Shown piece after piece: positions 51,167-59,117 of a stretch of 60,923 nucleotides of DNA; position 1 is the stretch's first letter; each line of letters opens with the position of its first letter. The translations under genes and the position numbers were made by a program. The notes below the pieces were generated by a model. The model was not told where the DNA came from. It did not search any database and worked only from the letters and a program-made list of their open reading frames with translations. This stretch comes from Bacillota bacterium. GTDB lineage: Bacteria > Bacillota > Clostridia > Ch29. The stretch spans positions 1 to 60,923 of the forward strand of contig JABVCK010000010.1 of assembly GCA_013540605.1 (NCBI GenBank), given 5' to 3'.

Positions 51167-52359
51167 AGCACCTTCGCTAGTGCCTCAATAGTTTCGTCAA
51201 TTACAATCTGGGCTTTTTCAGGTGTTTCTACGCCGCCCTGCACAACGGCGCTGCTCCCGCCGCCTTTTCCGCCTGCCAGGGTCATGGTTTCCTTGAAGAC
51301 AGGCCTCAGGTCTATGGGAACATCCGGCGAGCGGCTGATGATTAACTGCGCTTTTACGTTGGATGTGCACAGCAATGCGATACATCCGCCGTGTTCCGTA
51401 ATCTTGGATGCCAGCAGCTTGATTTCATCAAAGGGTTTTTTATAGAACATGAACCGGACGATTTTATAGGGTCCGATTTCCCGGGCATCACGCACCATCG
51501 CTGCTGCTTCCAGTGAGTAATACTGTTCCCGCAATTCCTCAACGGCCTTGGAAAGGCACTTGTTCTCGGCTGCAATTCTTTCTACTGCCCCAAGAGCTTC
51601 ATGGTCTCTTACCGATAGAAGCGACGAGATCTTATTAATGCTTGTATTTTTATCCCGGAAATCCCGCAGCGCGCGCTTGCCGCAAACAAACTCCAATCTG
51701 AGGCCATCCTTGTTTTTCTCCCATTTCCGTATTTTGATTATTCCTACGCTGCCTGTTCCGGCTGGATGAGTGCCTCCACACGGGCAAAAATCAAAGCCGT
51801 CAATTTCCACAATACGGATATCCTCAGTGACAGACGGAGGTTTTCTCAACGGAATTCCGGGCAGGTCTTCCCAGCTTACAATATAAGTCTTTACTGCAAG
51901 GCTGCGGAAAACAATCTCATTGGCCATGTCCTCCGCCCGGTAGATAGTTTCTTCCGGCAAGTCAGGTCTGTTAAGGTCAATATAGACATATTGGGATCCC
52001 AGATGGAACCCTACCGTATCTGCATCGGCCAATTTTTCAAAGCAAGATGACAGGATGTGCTGGCCCAGATGCTGCTGCATGTGGTCAAAGCGCCTTTCCC
52101 AGTCGATTTTTCCGGTGACACGCTCCACCTGTATGGGCTGCGACAGTATGTGGACAATCGTACCGTTCTCTTCAACGACATCGATGACCGGTGAGTCATC
52201 AAGCCAGCCGGTATCGTTGGGCTGACCTCCACCCGTAGGATAAAAGGCCGTCCGGTCGAGGACAACCTCATACCCCCTGGCGGTCTTTTCCCGGCTCAAG
52301 ACGCGGGCTTCGAAAATGTTTTCATAAGGGTTGTACAGGAATAGTCTACCTTCATTCAA
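51151..52359 (-). CDS. alaX: Alanyl-tRNA editing protein AlaX-L with DHHA1 domain
   Basis: About 402 residues. Freestanding editing factor that clears Ser or Gly from tRNA-Ala. N-terminal part FYPTGGGQPNDTG, zinc sites HMQQHLGQHILS and FCPCGGTHPAGTGSVG, then a coiled region and a C-terminal DHHA1 domain ending GGKGGGSSAVVQGGV. This matches the long AlaX type. TTG 52359 is best supported (AAGAGGTG at 6 nt); GTG 52395 upstream has none. The last residues (GSS-stop) are encoded by heptamer repeat C, so the natural C-terminus may have been slightly altered. Confidence 0.9.
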   Translation of the reverse strand: MNEGRLFLYNPYENIFEARVLSREKTARGYEVVLDRTAFYPTGGGQPNDTGWLDDSPVIDVVEENGTIVHILSQPIQVERVTGKIDWERRFDHMQQHLGQHILSSCFEKLADADTVGFHLGSQYVYIDLNRPDLPEETIYRAEDMANEIVFRSLAVKTYIVSWEDLPGIPLRKPPSVTEDIRIVEIDGFDFCPCGGTHPAGTGSVGIIKIRKWEKNKDGLRLEFVCGKRALRDFRDKNTSINKISSLLSVRDHEALGAVERIAAENKCLSKAVEELREQYYSLEAAAMVRDAREIGPYKIVRFMFYKKPFDEIKLLASKITEHGGCIALLCTSNVKAQLIISRSPDVPIDLRPVFKETMTLAGGKGGGSSAVVQGGVETPEKAQIVIDETIEALAKVLVGSS

Positions 52360-52501
52360 CAAAAACACCTCTTCATCATTTGATAAGCAAAACACAAAGC
52401 CGTGGTTCCATTAGTAGTTTACCAGTATTTTTTAGTAAGATACAAGACTTAAATATGGCAACTGGGATTCAGTTGACATAATATATATTGGAGGTGATTG
52501 G

Positions 52502-53197
52502 ATGAAGATATGCATTGACCCTGGGCACGGAGGCAATGATGAAGGTGTTCAGGCCTTTGGCCTTTTGGAGAAGAACATAACCCTGGATATTGCTGTTAAG
52601 CTGAAGAACTTTCTTGAACAGGAGGGTGTCGAAGTAGTTCTGACCAGGGAAAAGGATGAGACGGTTGAACTAAAGGACAGAATAGGAATAATAAACGAGT
52701 CCGGGGCAAATTATATTATATCGATACATTGTAATAGCGGGCATGTATCCGATAAGGGTGCTGAAACCATATACAAACACGGATCAGAAGAGGGGGAAGA
52801 ACTCGCGAACAATATCCTAAAAGAGATATCAAAACTGGAGATATCCTCCCGAAGGGCCTACTATAAATTGAACGCACAGCGGGACGACTACTTCTTGTTG
52901 ACAAGAGAAGCGAATCCGGTTTCCGTAATAGTTGAAGTGGCATTCATCACCAATCCTTCAGATAATCATCTGCTTTCCCAGAACTCATACAGGAAGAAAA
53001 TTGCCAATGCAATTGCGATAGGCGTTTTTCATACTATGAACATTAATAAGCAGAAAGCCCACTGGGCACAAAAGCATTTTTCCAGGATGAAAGAAAGTGG
53101 AATAGTAGTGGAGGACCACCCCCTCGATTCCAAGGTTACATGGGGGGAGCTGTCCATGGTAATTTCCAGGCTTATGGATAGGTTAGGCAAAAAGTAA
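52502..53197 (+). CDS. N-acetylmuramoyl-L-alanine amidase (Amidase_3) with C-terminal SLH-like tail
   Basis: 231 residues. KICIDPGHGGNDEG (first zinc His), LLEKNITLDIA (Glu), ISIHCNSG (second His) and VIVEVAFITNPSDN (catalytic Glu) define the peptidoglycan amidase fold. Residues about 185-231 (HWAQKHFSRMKESGIVV...VTWGELSMVISRLM) resemble a single S-layer-homology unit. There is no signal peptide, odd for a wall enzyme; a role in the mother cell or as a lysis enzyme is possible. GGAGGTG precedes ATG. Confidence 0.85.
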   Translation: MKICIDPGHGGNDEGVQAFGLLEKNITLDIAVKLKNFLEQEGVEVVLTREKDETVELKDRIGIINESGANYIISIHCNSGHVSDKGAETIYKHGSEEGEELANNILKEISKLEISSRRAYYKLNAQRDDYFLLTREANPVSVIVEVAFITNPSDNHLLSQNSYRKKIANAIAIGVFHTMNINKQKAHWAQKHFSRMKESGIVVEDHPLDSKVTWGELSMVISRLMDRLGKK

Positions 53198-53223
53198 AAG
53201 CTGGGAAGAGGTTCCCAGCTTTA
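53198..53223 (+). terminator. Terminator of the amidase gene
   Basis: AAAGCTGGGAA and TTCCCAGCTTT flank a 4-nt loop, a clean 11-bp stem ending in TTT. The next promoter begins 5 bp later. Confidence 0.75.
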
Positions 53224-53227
53224 AGTA

Positions 53228-53256
53228 TTGGCAATAATATGCTACAATGATATAAT
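53228..53256 (+). promoter_or_regulatory. Promoter of the ECF S-component gene
   Basis: TTGGCA (53228-53233) and consensus TATAAT (53251-53256) are 17 bp apart. The leader is about 30 nt, which leaves no room for a riboswitch. Confidence 0.8.
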
Positions 53257-53293
53257 CTATTTGATTCAAGTAATGCTAAGGAGGCAAACAACT

Positions 53294-53803
53294 ATGAGCA
53301 ATACTCAGAAGCTTGTAATAGCAGCACTCTTGACCGCCTTAGTTACGGTGGCAACTATGGCTTTTCAGGTGCCGATTCCTGCGACCAAGGGTTATATAAA
53401 CTTAGGAGACACGGTAATATTTATAGCTGCTCTGCTGCTGGGACCGAAGTACGGCGCTCTGGCCGGGGGAGTGGGTTCAGCACTGGCAGACCTCCTTTCA
53501 CCATACGCCGCATGGGCTCCCTTTACCCTTGTAATCAAGGGGATCGAAGGCTTTATTGTCGGATATATTCTATATAAAGCGTTCTCGGGTGAGAGCAATT
53601 TGAAATCCAGGGTTGCCGCAATGGCGTTGGGCGGTCTGTGGATGGTCGTGGGCTATTTTGCTGCGGAAGTACTGCTGTACGGTACCCCCGCTGCAATAGT
53701 TGAACTGCCCGGCAATCTGGTGCAGGCTTCGGGCAGCGCCCTTATAGCACTGCCTGTTGTTGCAGTAATGTCGAGGATCAACGTATTTAAAAGTGTAAAC
53801 TAG
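53294..53803 (+). CDS. ECF transporter S component
   Basis: 169 residues with about five or six membrane spans: KLVIAALLTALVTVATMAFQVPIPATKGYINLGDTVIFIAALLLGPKYGALAGGVGSALADLL, the typical substrate-binding subunit of energy-coupling factor vitamin importers (HmpT/ThiW/PanT-like). The ligand is not predictable, and no ECF ATPases are nearby, so it would use a shared module. AAGGAGG lies 9 nt before ATG 53294. Confidence 0.85.
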   Translation: MSNTQKLVIAALLTALVTVATMAFQVPIPATKGYINLGDTVIFIAALLLGPKYGALAGGVGSALADLLSPYAAWAPFTLVIKGIEGFIVGYILYKAFSGESNLKSRVAAMALGGLWMVVGYFAAEVLLYGTPAAIVELPGNLVQASGSALIALPVVAVMSRINVFKSVN

Positions 53804-53828
53804 CAGAAAATAGTGGTTGGTGATTGGA

Positions 53829-54560
53829 ATGAAGCTGACGGTTCTTGGAAACAACGGACCCTATCCCGGGCCGGGAGGAGCATGTTCCGGATACCTGGTT
53901 GAGAAGGGTAATACAAAAATACTGTTGGACTGCGGCAACGGTGTCATAAGCAGGCTGCAGCGTATTATAGGATTGGAAGCTCTGGACGGAATCATTGTAA
54001 CCCATCTTCACAGCGACCACATGTCCGATTTATTGGTCTTAAGGTATGCGCTTGATATAATGCTGAGCAAGGGCATGCTGGACGCACCCATGAAGCTTTA
54101 TGCGCCTGGGAATCCTGCAGAAGTCTTGAAAAGCCTGCAGTATAAGAACGTATTCGATATCAATCTTATCAGTGAAGATACAACAGCGAGCCTGGGAGAG
54201 CTGGAGTTTTGCTTCAAACCGATGGTACATCCGGTTCCTACCTATGCCGTAAGGGTTTCCGGCGGAGATAAGAGCATTGTGTACTCAGCCGACACATCGT
54301 ACAACAGCCGGCTTGTCGAGTTCGGTTCAGGGTGTGACCTCTTCCTCTGCGAATGCGCACTGATGGAAAAGGATAGGGGAGATAACCCGGTACACCTTAC
54401 GGCGTTTGAGTGTGGGGAGATAGCCGTAGCTGCTTCCGCGAAGAGGTTTTTAGTGACCCATCTATGGCCGGGTTATGATTCCGGAGAGGTTTTGAGTGAA
54501 GTGAAAGCCAGGTACCCGGATGCAGAACTGTCGGTTGAGATGAACGCATACAATGTATAG
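53829..54560 (+). CDS. MBL-fold metallo-hydrolase
   Basis: About 243 residues. Metallo-beta-lactamase fold of the RNase Z-like group: KLTVLGNNGPYPGPGG, metal motif THLHSDHMSDL, VHPVPTYAVRV, SADTSYN and LVTHLWPGYD. The substrate is unknown. Only 50 bp separate it from comEC, whose own MBL domain is missing here. RBS is weak (GGTGATTGG). An operon with comEC is plausible. Confidence 0.83.
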   Translation: MKLTVLGNNGPYPGPGGACSGYLVEKGNTKILLDCGNGVISRLQRIIGLEALDGIIVTHLHSDHMSDLLVLRYALDIMLSKGMLDAPMKLYAPGNPAEVLKSLQYKNVFDINLISEDTTASLGELEFCFKPMVHPVPTYAVRVSGGDKSIVYSADTSYNSRLVEFGSGCDLFLCECALMEKDRGDNPVHLTAFECGEIAVAASAKRFLVTHLWPGYDSGEVLSEVKARYPDAELSVEMNAYNV

Positions 54561-54610
54561 TTACCACAAAGGGGAGGACAGCATAAGCCGTAAACGATAG
54601 GAAGATACAA

Positions 54611-56092
54611 ATGAAAAGAAATTTAATGTTCTGTATACTCTCATTTATTGGAGGCGGAGGTTTGTATATTATCGGCGCAACCCCATTACCTTTTCTGGTC
54701 ATCGGTACGCTGTGTGCAATCCTTCTTTTTATAATACAGCCTTTGAACTTCCGGTATCTATTATTAATAGTACTGGTAATTTTGGGCTTTATATTTGCCA
54801 GCCTGAGGGGCAGCATGATGGGCATGATTTGCAGCTATGAGGGCAGGCAGGTTGCTGCCGAAGGAATTGTCGTTTCAACGCCCAACGACAGCGACTTTCT
54901 GGTCAGCGTGGACAGGCTTTTCTACAGAGGTACAGATACCGGGTACAGTGGGAAGCTCTTGGTCAGGACCTACGATACGCGGAAATGTATGGAAGGAAAC
55001 AGGGTCAGGGTAGAGGGAGTAGTGACTTTGCCAGCGGATGAGGGATATATGAGTTACCTGAAGGGCATCGGATCCTGGGCTGTTCTACTATCCTCTTCCA
55101 AGAGCACTGTCGTATTAGAGGAAAGGGCAAGCCCGGTCAGGTTTTTTGCCAGCAGGACTGCGGCATGGATAAGGGATGCTATTGATAACAGTTTTTCCAC
55201 CGATGAAGGCCCGGTCATTAAGGGCCTCATTTTGGGAGGTAAGGAAAGCGGCAAGGATATCAGGGAGAAATTTGCCAGGGTAGGGATATCACACCTGCTT
55301 GCAGTGTCCGGCCTGCATGTCGGGATAATCGCGGGAACGCTTGCCTGGGCTATGGAGAAAACGTATATATCCCCAACGGCGAAATTTCTCTCCGTATCGG
55401 GTTTTCTCGCATTCTTTTGTTTTGTCACCGGGTTAAGCCCTTCGGTGATTAGAGCTTCAATCATGGCTGCGGTCGTGCTCTACTCCGCCGTTGTAGTGAG
55501 AAAACAGGATGCGCTTACTTCCCTTGCTTTCACCGCGCTGATCGTGTATCTGGCCAACCCCTTCATCGTTTATAATCTATCCTTCCAGCTTTCCTTCCTT
55601 TCATGCTTGGGCATTATTCTTTTCTACCCGGGGTTGAGAAAACTAACGCGGTATGCCGGTGCATACGTAAGCAGCGCTGTCTCAGTGACCCTCTCCGCCC
55701 AGGTGCTTCTGGTGCCGGTTCTTATAAACAGTTTCCAGAGCGTTGTCCCTGTGTCGGTAATAACAAATCTTGCGGCTGTGCCGTTGGCCTCGGTTCTCCT
55801 GGTTTCCTCCCTGCTGTTTCTTGTGCTCAATGCATTGAGCATACCGCTGTATATGATACCTGCCGGTATTAGTGTTATAATAATAAGGATGATGAATTTA
55901 TTAATCGACACGGTGGAGAAAATCCCCTACGGGACTATCCAAATACGGGCAATCAGCGGGTGGATGTTCTGGGGATACTACGGGTTGATTTCAGCGGCGC
56001 TTATATATAGTAATCTTTATAAGGGTTTTCACAATGACAGGGGTACCCTTTACCCCGAAATAAGTAAGGAGGGAAATCATGATACTGGTTAA
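54611..56092 (+). CDS. comEC: ComEC/Rec2 competence channel protein lacking the MBL domain
   Basis: 493 residues. N-terminal membrane spans, an OB-like extracellular domain (DUF4131-type; about 70-165), then the Competence domain: GLILGGKESGKDIREKFARVGISHLLAVSGLHVGII, GLSPSVIRASIMA, NPFIVYNLSFQLSFLSCLGIILFYPGL. ComEC forms the channel for single-stranded DNA uptake. B. subtilis ComEC is about 780 residues because of a C-terminal MBL domain; this one stops before it. The small ORF at 56079 overlaps its end. Confidence 0.87.
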   Translation: MKRNLMFCILSFIGGGGLYIIGATPLPFLVIGTLCAILLFIIQPLNFRYLLLIVLVILGFIFASLRGSMMGMICSYEGRQVAAEGIVVSTPNDSDFLVSVDRLFYRGTDTGYSGKLLVRTYDTRKCMEGNRVRVEGVVTLPADEGYMSYLKGIGSWAVLLSSSKSTVVLEERASPVRFFASRTAAWIRDAIDNSFSTDEGPVIKGLILGGKESGKDIREKFARVGISHLLAVSGLHVGIIAGTLAWAMEKTYISPTAKFLSVSGFLAFFCFVTGLSPSVIRASIMAAVVLYSAVVVRKQDALTSLAFTALIVYLANPFIVYNLSFQLSFLSCLGIILFYPGLRKLTRYAGAYVSSAVSVTLSAQVLLVPVLINSFQSVVPVSVITNLAAVPLASVLLVSSLLFLVLNALSIPLYMIPAGISVIIIRMMNLLIDTVEKIPYGTIQIRAISGWMFWGYYGLISAALIYSNLYKGFHNDRGTLYPEISKEGNHDTG

Positions 56093-56180
56093 CACAAACG
56101 ATGTGAGGTTTTCCACATCCTCTGTGATGCAGGGAGCGGCAGAGCTCCTAGTCTATGGTACAGCGGTAAGGGTTGAATAA
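56079..56180 (+). CDS. Putative 33-residue small protein between comEC and holA
   Basis: ATG 56079 is preceded by AAGGAGGG at ideal distance and the frame runs 33 codons to TAA 56178-56180, two bases before the holA ATG. The product starts MILVNTNDVRFSTSSVMQG and ends VYGTAVRVE. It overlaps the comEC stop by 14 nt. It is not recognised; it may be a real small protein or only a translation-coupling ORF for holA, which has no strong RBS of its own. Confidence 0.45.
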   Translation: MILVNTNDVRFSTSSVMQGAAELLVYGTAVRVE

Positions 56181-56182
56181 CA

Positions 56183-57241
56183 ATGGATTATGTGAAGTTT
56201 TTCAGCGGATTGAACAAAGAGGAACTGCATAACCTATATCTGTTTTATGGAGAAGAGGAGTTCCTGAAGAGGGAAGCGGTAAACAGGGTAAAGGAACTCG
56301 CGGTGCCTCCTTCAATGGAAGAAATGAACTTTACGGTGTTTGAAGGCGGCAGGGCTGCCGCCGAGCAGATGGCCGCTGCGGTGGAGACCCTTCCCTTTAT
56401 GTCCGGGAAAAGGGTTATCCTCGTAAGGGATATAAACCTGAGCGCTTCAGGTAAGGACAGGCTCAAGCAGGAGGAGATGGAGAGGCTTGAAAACTGTTTC
56501 GCCGGTATCCCGGAGTTCTCATGTGTCCTTTTGACTACCAAACACCCGGTGGACTCAAGGATGAAACTGGTCAAGACCATTAAAGCCAATGGAACGGTCA
56601 TAGAATTTACCAAGCTTAAACCGGACATGTTTGAAAAATGGGTAAAAAAACAGTTTGAGATCAGGGGGAAAAAACTCAAAACAACTGCAATAAAAGCATT
56701 TGCTGCCTCGATAGGATATTTTGACAAAAACTCATCGAAGACCCTCGATGACGTTGTGAATGAAATAGATAAACTGACAGAGTATTGTAAAGATAAGGTT
56801 TATATCGAGGAATCCGACTTTGAGAAAGTAATCCCTAAAACCCTTGATGTTAATGTGTTCAGGCTTGTGGATGCTGTCGGCTACAGGGATACCGCCACAG
56901 CCGTGAAAGTGCTTGAAGATATGAGGCAGGCAGGGGAGCCGGGGCTCAGGATACTGTTCATGATATCAAGGCAGTTCAGACTGCTCTACCAGTCCAAACA
57001 ACTGATAGATTCAGGCTATTCAAGCAAGGCTGTTGCCGCAAAGTTAAGGATTCAACCCTTTGTTGCGGCATCGGTCCTGAAACAGGCTTCCAGCTTTGAC
57101 GGAGAAGAATTGAGGGAAGCATTGAAAGCTTGCAGCGACACCGATTTCAGGATAAAATCCGGCAAGCTTGACCAGTGGCTTGCCCTTGAACTTCTAATAA
57201 TCGGACTGGGCAACAAGGGCAGCAAAAAAAGCGTACTGTAA
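56183..57241 (+). CDS. holA: DNA polymerase III subunit delta
   Basis: 352 residues. HolA opens the sliding clamp in the clamp loader. NLYLFYGEEEFLKREAV at the N-terminus, ILVRDINLSASGK, the DVNVFRLVDAVGYRDTATAVKVL helix region and GLRILFMISRQFRLL are diagnostic. Length is usual. The common Bacillota order comEC-holA-rpsT-gpr is kept here, with rpsT inverted. Confidence 0.93.
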   Translation: MDYVKFFSGLNKEELHNLYLFYGEEEFLKREAVNRVKELAVPPSMEEMNFTVFEGGRAAAEQMAAAVETLPFMSGKRVILVRDINLSASGKDRLKQEEMERLENCFAGIPEFSCVLLTTKHPVDSRMKLVKTIKANGTVIEFTKLKPDMFEKWVKKQFEIRGKKLKTTAIKAFAASIGYFDKNSSKTLDDVVNEIDKLTEYCKDKVYIEESDFEKVIPKTLDVNVFRLVDAVGYRDTATAVKVLEDMRQAGEPGLRILFMISRQFRLLYQSKQLIDSGYSSKAVAAKLRIQPFVAASVLKQASSFDGEELREALKACSDTDFRIKSGKLDQWLALELLIIGLGNKGSKKSVL

Positions 57242-57258
57242 CAGGTACGCTTGTTTTC
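57227..57258 (+). terminator. Bidirectional terminator between holA and rpsT
   Basis: AGCGTACTG and CAGGTACGCT form a stem; A residues before it and T residues after it provide tails for both strands. Confidence 0.8.
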
Positions 57259-57284
57259 TTCATGCGGGCAAATGTGGCGCTAAG

Positions 57285-57548
57285 CTACATAGCTTTATTC
57301 AGCTTGGAAGCGAGTTGGGATTTTTTTCTGGCAGCCGAGTTCTTATGGATAACTCCCTTGGATACTGCCATATCCAGCTGCTTTTCTGCCTTTGCAAATG
57401 CGGCCTTTGCATCATCTATGTTACCGGCTTCCAAAGCCAGTTCAAATTTCTTGATTGAAGTTTTTACAGATGATTTATAGCTTTTATTCCTCAGGGTATT
57501 TACCCTGGCTATCTTTGCCCTTTTTTCAGCAGATTTGATGTTTGCCAA
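57285..57548 (-). CDS. rpsT: Ribosomal protein S20
   Basis: About 87 residues, all Lys/Ala-rich helix: ANIKSAEKRAKIARVNTLRNKSYKSSVKT ... GVIHKNSAARKKSQLASKLN. S20 binds 16S rRNA early in 30S assembly. TTG 57548 gives the standard MANIKSA start with GGGGGTG 6 nt away; GTG 57557 would add MKG and lies in that site. It is transcribed opposite to holA and gpr. Confidence 0.95.
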   Translation of the reverse strand: MANIKSAEKRAKIARVNTLRNKSYKSSVKTSIKKFELALEAGNIDDAKAAFAKAEKQLDMAVSKGVIHKNSAARKKSQLASKLNKAM

Positions 57549-57710
57549 TCCTTTCACCCCCTTCGCTGCGGATTAACAAGTGATATTTTACCATGATTGA
57601 ATTTAAAAAGCAAGACGTGTTGAATAAAAACCACTTTCTTAGCCAAACCTATATTCAGTATTAATATTTTGATAATACCCGTGTTTTATTCTATCGTTTG
57701 GAGGTGCACG

Positions 57711-58685
57711 ATGCTGAATATAAGGACAGACCTGGCTATTGAAGCCAGGGAGATGTACAGAGAAGAAAAACAGCAGGAGATTCCCGGAGTTAAGGTCGAT
57801 GTTTCGGAGGACAAGGGTGTAAAGGTGACAAGGGTGGAGGTGTTTGAAGAGGTAGGGGCTAGGATAATGGGCAAGCCGAAGGGCAATTACATAACCATTG
57901 AAGCAAAGGAGATCAAGAACAGAGACAGGGATGTCTATGAAGATACAAGCAGGACTGTTGCACAGGAACTTTCAAGGATCGCCCAGGTGGACGAGAACAG
58001 CACAACGCTGGTGGTGGGTCTGGGAAACTGGAACGTTACCCCGGACTCCCTCGGGCCAAAGGTAGTATCACATCTGATGGTGACCCGCCACATATTCGAA
58101 TACCTTCCCGACCAGGTGGATGAAGGCGTAACCCCTGTATGCGCAATCTCACCGGGGGTGCTGGGCATTACGGGCATCGAAACCGGAGAGATCATCGAGG
58201 GGCTGGTGGACAGGATAAAGCCGAGCAGGGTCATCGCAATAGACGCCTTGGCGTCGAGAAAACTGGACCGGATCAACACTACCATCCAGATATCCGATAC
58301 CGGCATCAGCCCGGGGTCTGGGGTGGGAAACAAGAGGAAAGAGCTGAGCAAGCAAACCCTCGGGGTCCCGGTTATTGCGGTGGGGGTGCCCACCGTGGTC
58401 GATGCCGCCACCATGGCAAGCGATACGATAGATATGATGATTGACGCCATGATAAAGCAGGCCCACCAAGGCCAGGAGTTCTTCGAGGTGTTGAAGAACA
58501 TGAAGAACGAAGACAAGTACAACCTGATCAGGGAGGTTTTGACGCCCTATGTCGGGAATCTCGTGGTAACCCCAAAGGAGATAGATGATATGATAAGGGA
58601 TATGTCGAAAATACTGGCCAACGGCCTGAACATATTTCTGCACCCATCCATCGGTCCCGATGACGTGGATAGATATATAAACTGA
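57711..58685 (+). CDS. gpr: Spore germination protease GPR
   Basis: About 324 residues. GPR degrades small acid-soluble spore proteins at germination. NIRTDLAIEAREMY marks the pro-region, TLVVGLGNWNVTPDSLGPKVVSHLMVTRH the core, and SPGVLGITGIETGEII and AIDALASRKLDRINTTIQISDTGI the conserved acidic residues. Its presence shows an endospore former. TGGAGGTG precedes ATG 57711. Expression in the forespore would be expected, but I cannot find a convincing sigmaF/G promoter. Confidence 0.95.
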   Translation: MLNIRTDLAIEAREMYREEKQQEIPGVKVDVSEDKGVKVTRVEVFEEVGARIMGKPKGNYITIEAKEIKNRDRDVYEDTSRTVAQELSRIAQVDENSTTLVVGLGNWNVTPDSLGPKVVSHLMVTRHIFEYLPDQVDEGVTPVCAISPGVLGITGIETGEIIEGLVDRIKPSRVIAIDALASRKLDRINTTIQISDTGISPGSGVGNKRKELSKQTLGVPVIAVGVPTVVDAATMASDTIDMMIDAMIKQAHQGQEFFEVLKNMKNEDKYNLIREVLTPYVGNLVVTPKEIDDMIRDMSKILANGLNIFLHPSIGPDDVDRYIN

Positions 58686-58687
58686 TT

Positions 58688-58710
58688 AAGACCGGCCAAC
58701 CGGTCTTTTA
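58688..58710 (+). terminator. Terminator of gpr
   Basis: AAGACCGG and CCGGTCTT pair across CCAA, followed by TTATTT. Confidence 0.85.
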
Positions 58711-58860
58711 TTTGTATATTCTCACTCATTTTAACTTCCATCTCAATAACAGCAATCGGATAATCAAAAAATTTTCTTAAAAAATTTCCAAAAAAGTGAA
58801 ACCTTTTTTGCTTCTCAGTTGTGTATATAGTAGAGGATGGTTGAGAGGCGGCAATGCAAA

Positions 58861-58948
58861 TAAAAACCCCTGCCGGCGTACAAGCTCTAGCCAAGACCGA
58901 CACCGACAGGGACCAACCCTTTACCTGCCAGAGACAGGCTGGGAGTTA
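58861..58948 (-). ncRNA. Candidate small RNA with own promoter and terminator
   Basis: On the minus strand a promoter (58954-58982) is followed by about 88 nt without an ORF, ending in a hairpin (58867-58879 against 58900-58911, 10 of 12 positions paired, plus an apical region TTGGCTAGAGC) and a GTTTTTATTT tract. A smaller CCTG/CAGG hairpin lies near its 5' end. Place next to gpr would fit a sporulation-related RNA such as CsfG, but I cannot confirm identity. It could instead be an unrelated regulatory RNA. The remaining bases of the 430-bp gap to 59118 hold no gene I can support. Confidence 0.55.
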
Positions 58949-58953
58949 AGTCT

Positions 58954-58982
58954 ATTATACCTCCCTCTCCAGTCTCTGTAAA
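58954..58982 (-). promoter_or_regulatory. Promoter of the candidate small RNA
   Basis: On the minus strand TTTACA (58977-58982) and TATAAT (58954-58959) are exactly 17 bp apart. Confidence 0.6.
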
Positions 58983-59117
58983 GGTAAAGGAGATTGGGAG
59001 AGGGGAGTGGTGTGTTATGAAGGTGTGAGATGCTACGCGCACGGATGTCGTTATAGGTTAAATAAGTGTGATATAACCAGACGCGAGAACGGATTAACTA
59101 CGAAGGAGTGAATAGTA

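Noticed and set aside
53198-53293. Riboswitch before the ECF S component
   Set aside because: A terminator and a consensus promoter fill this gap, leaving only about 30 nt of leader.
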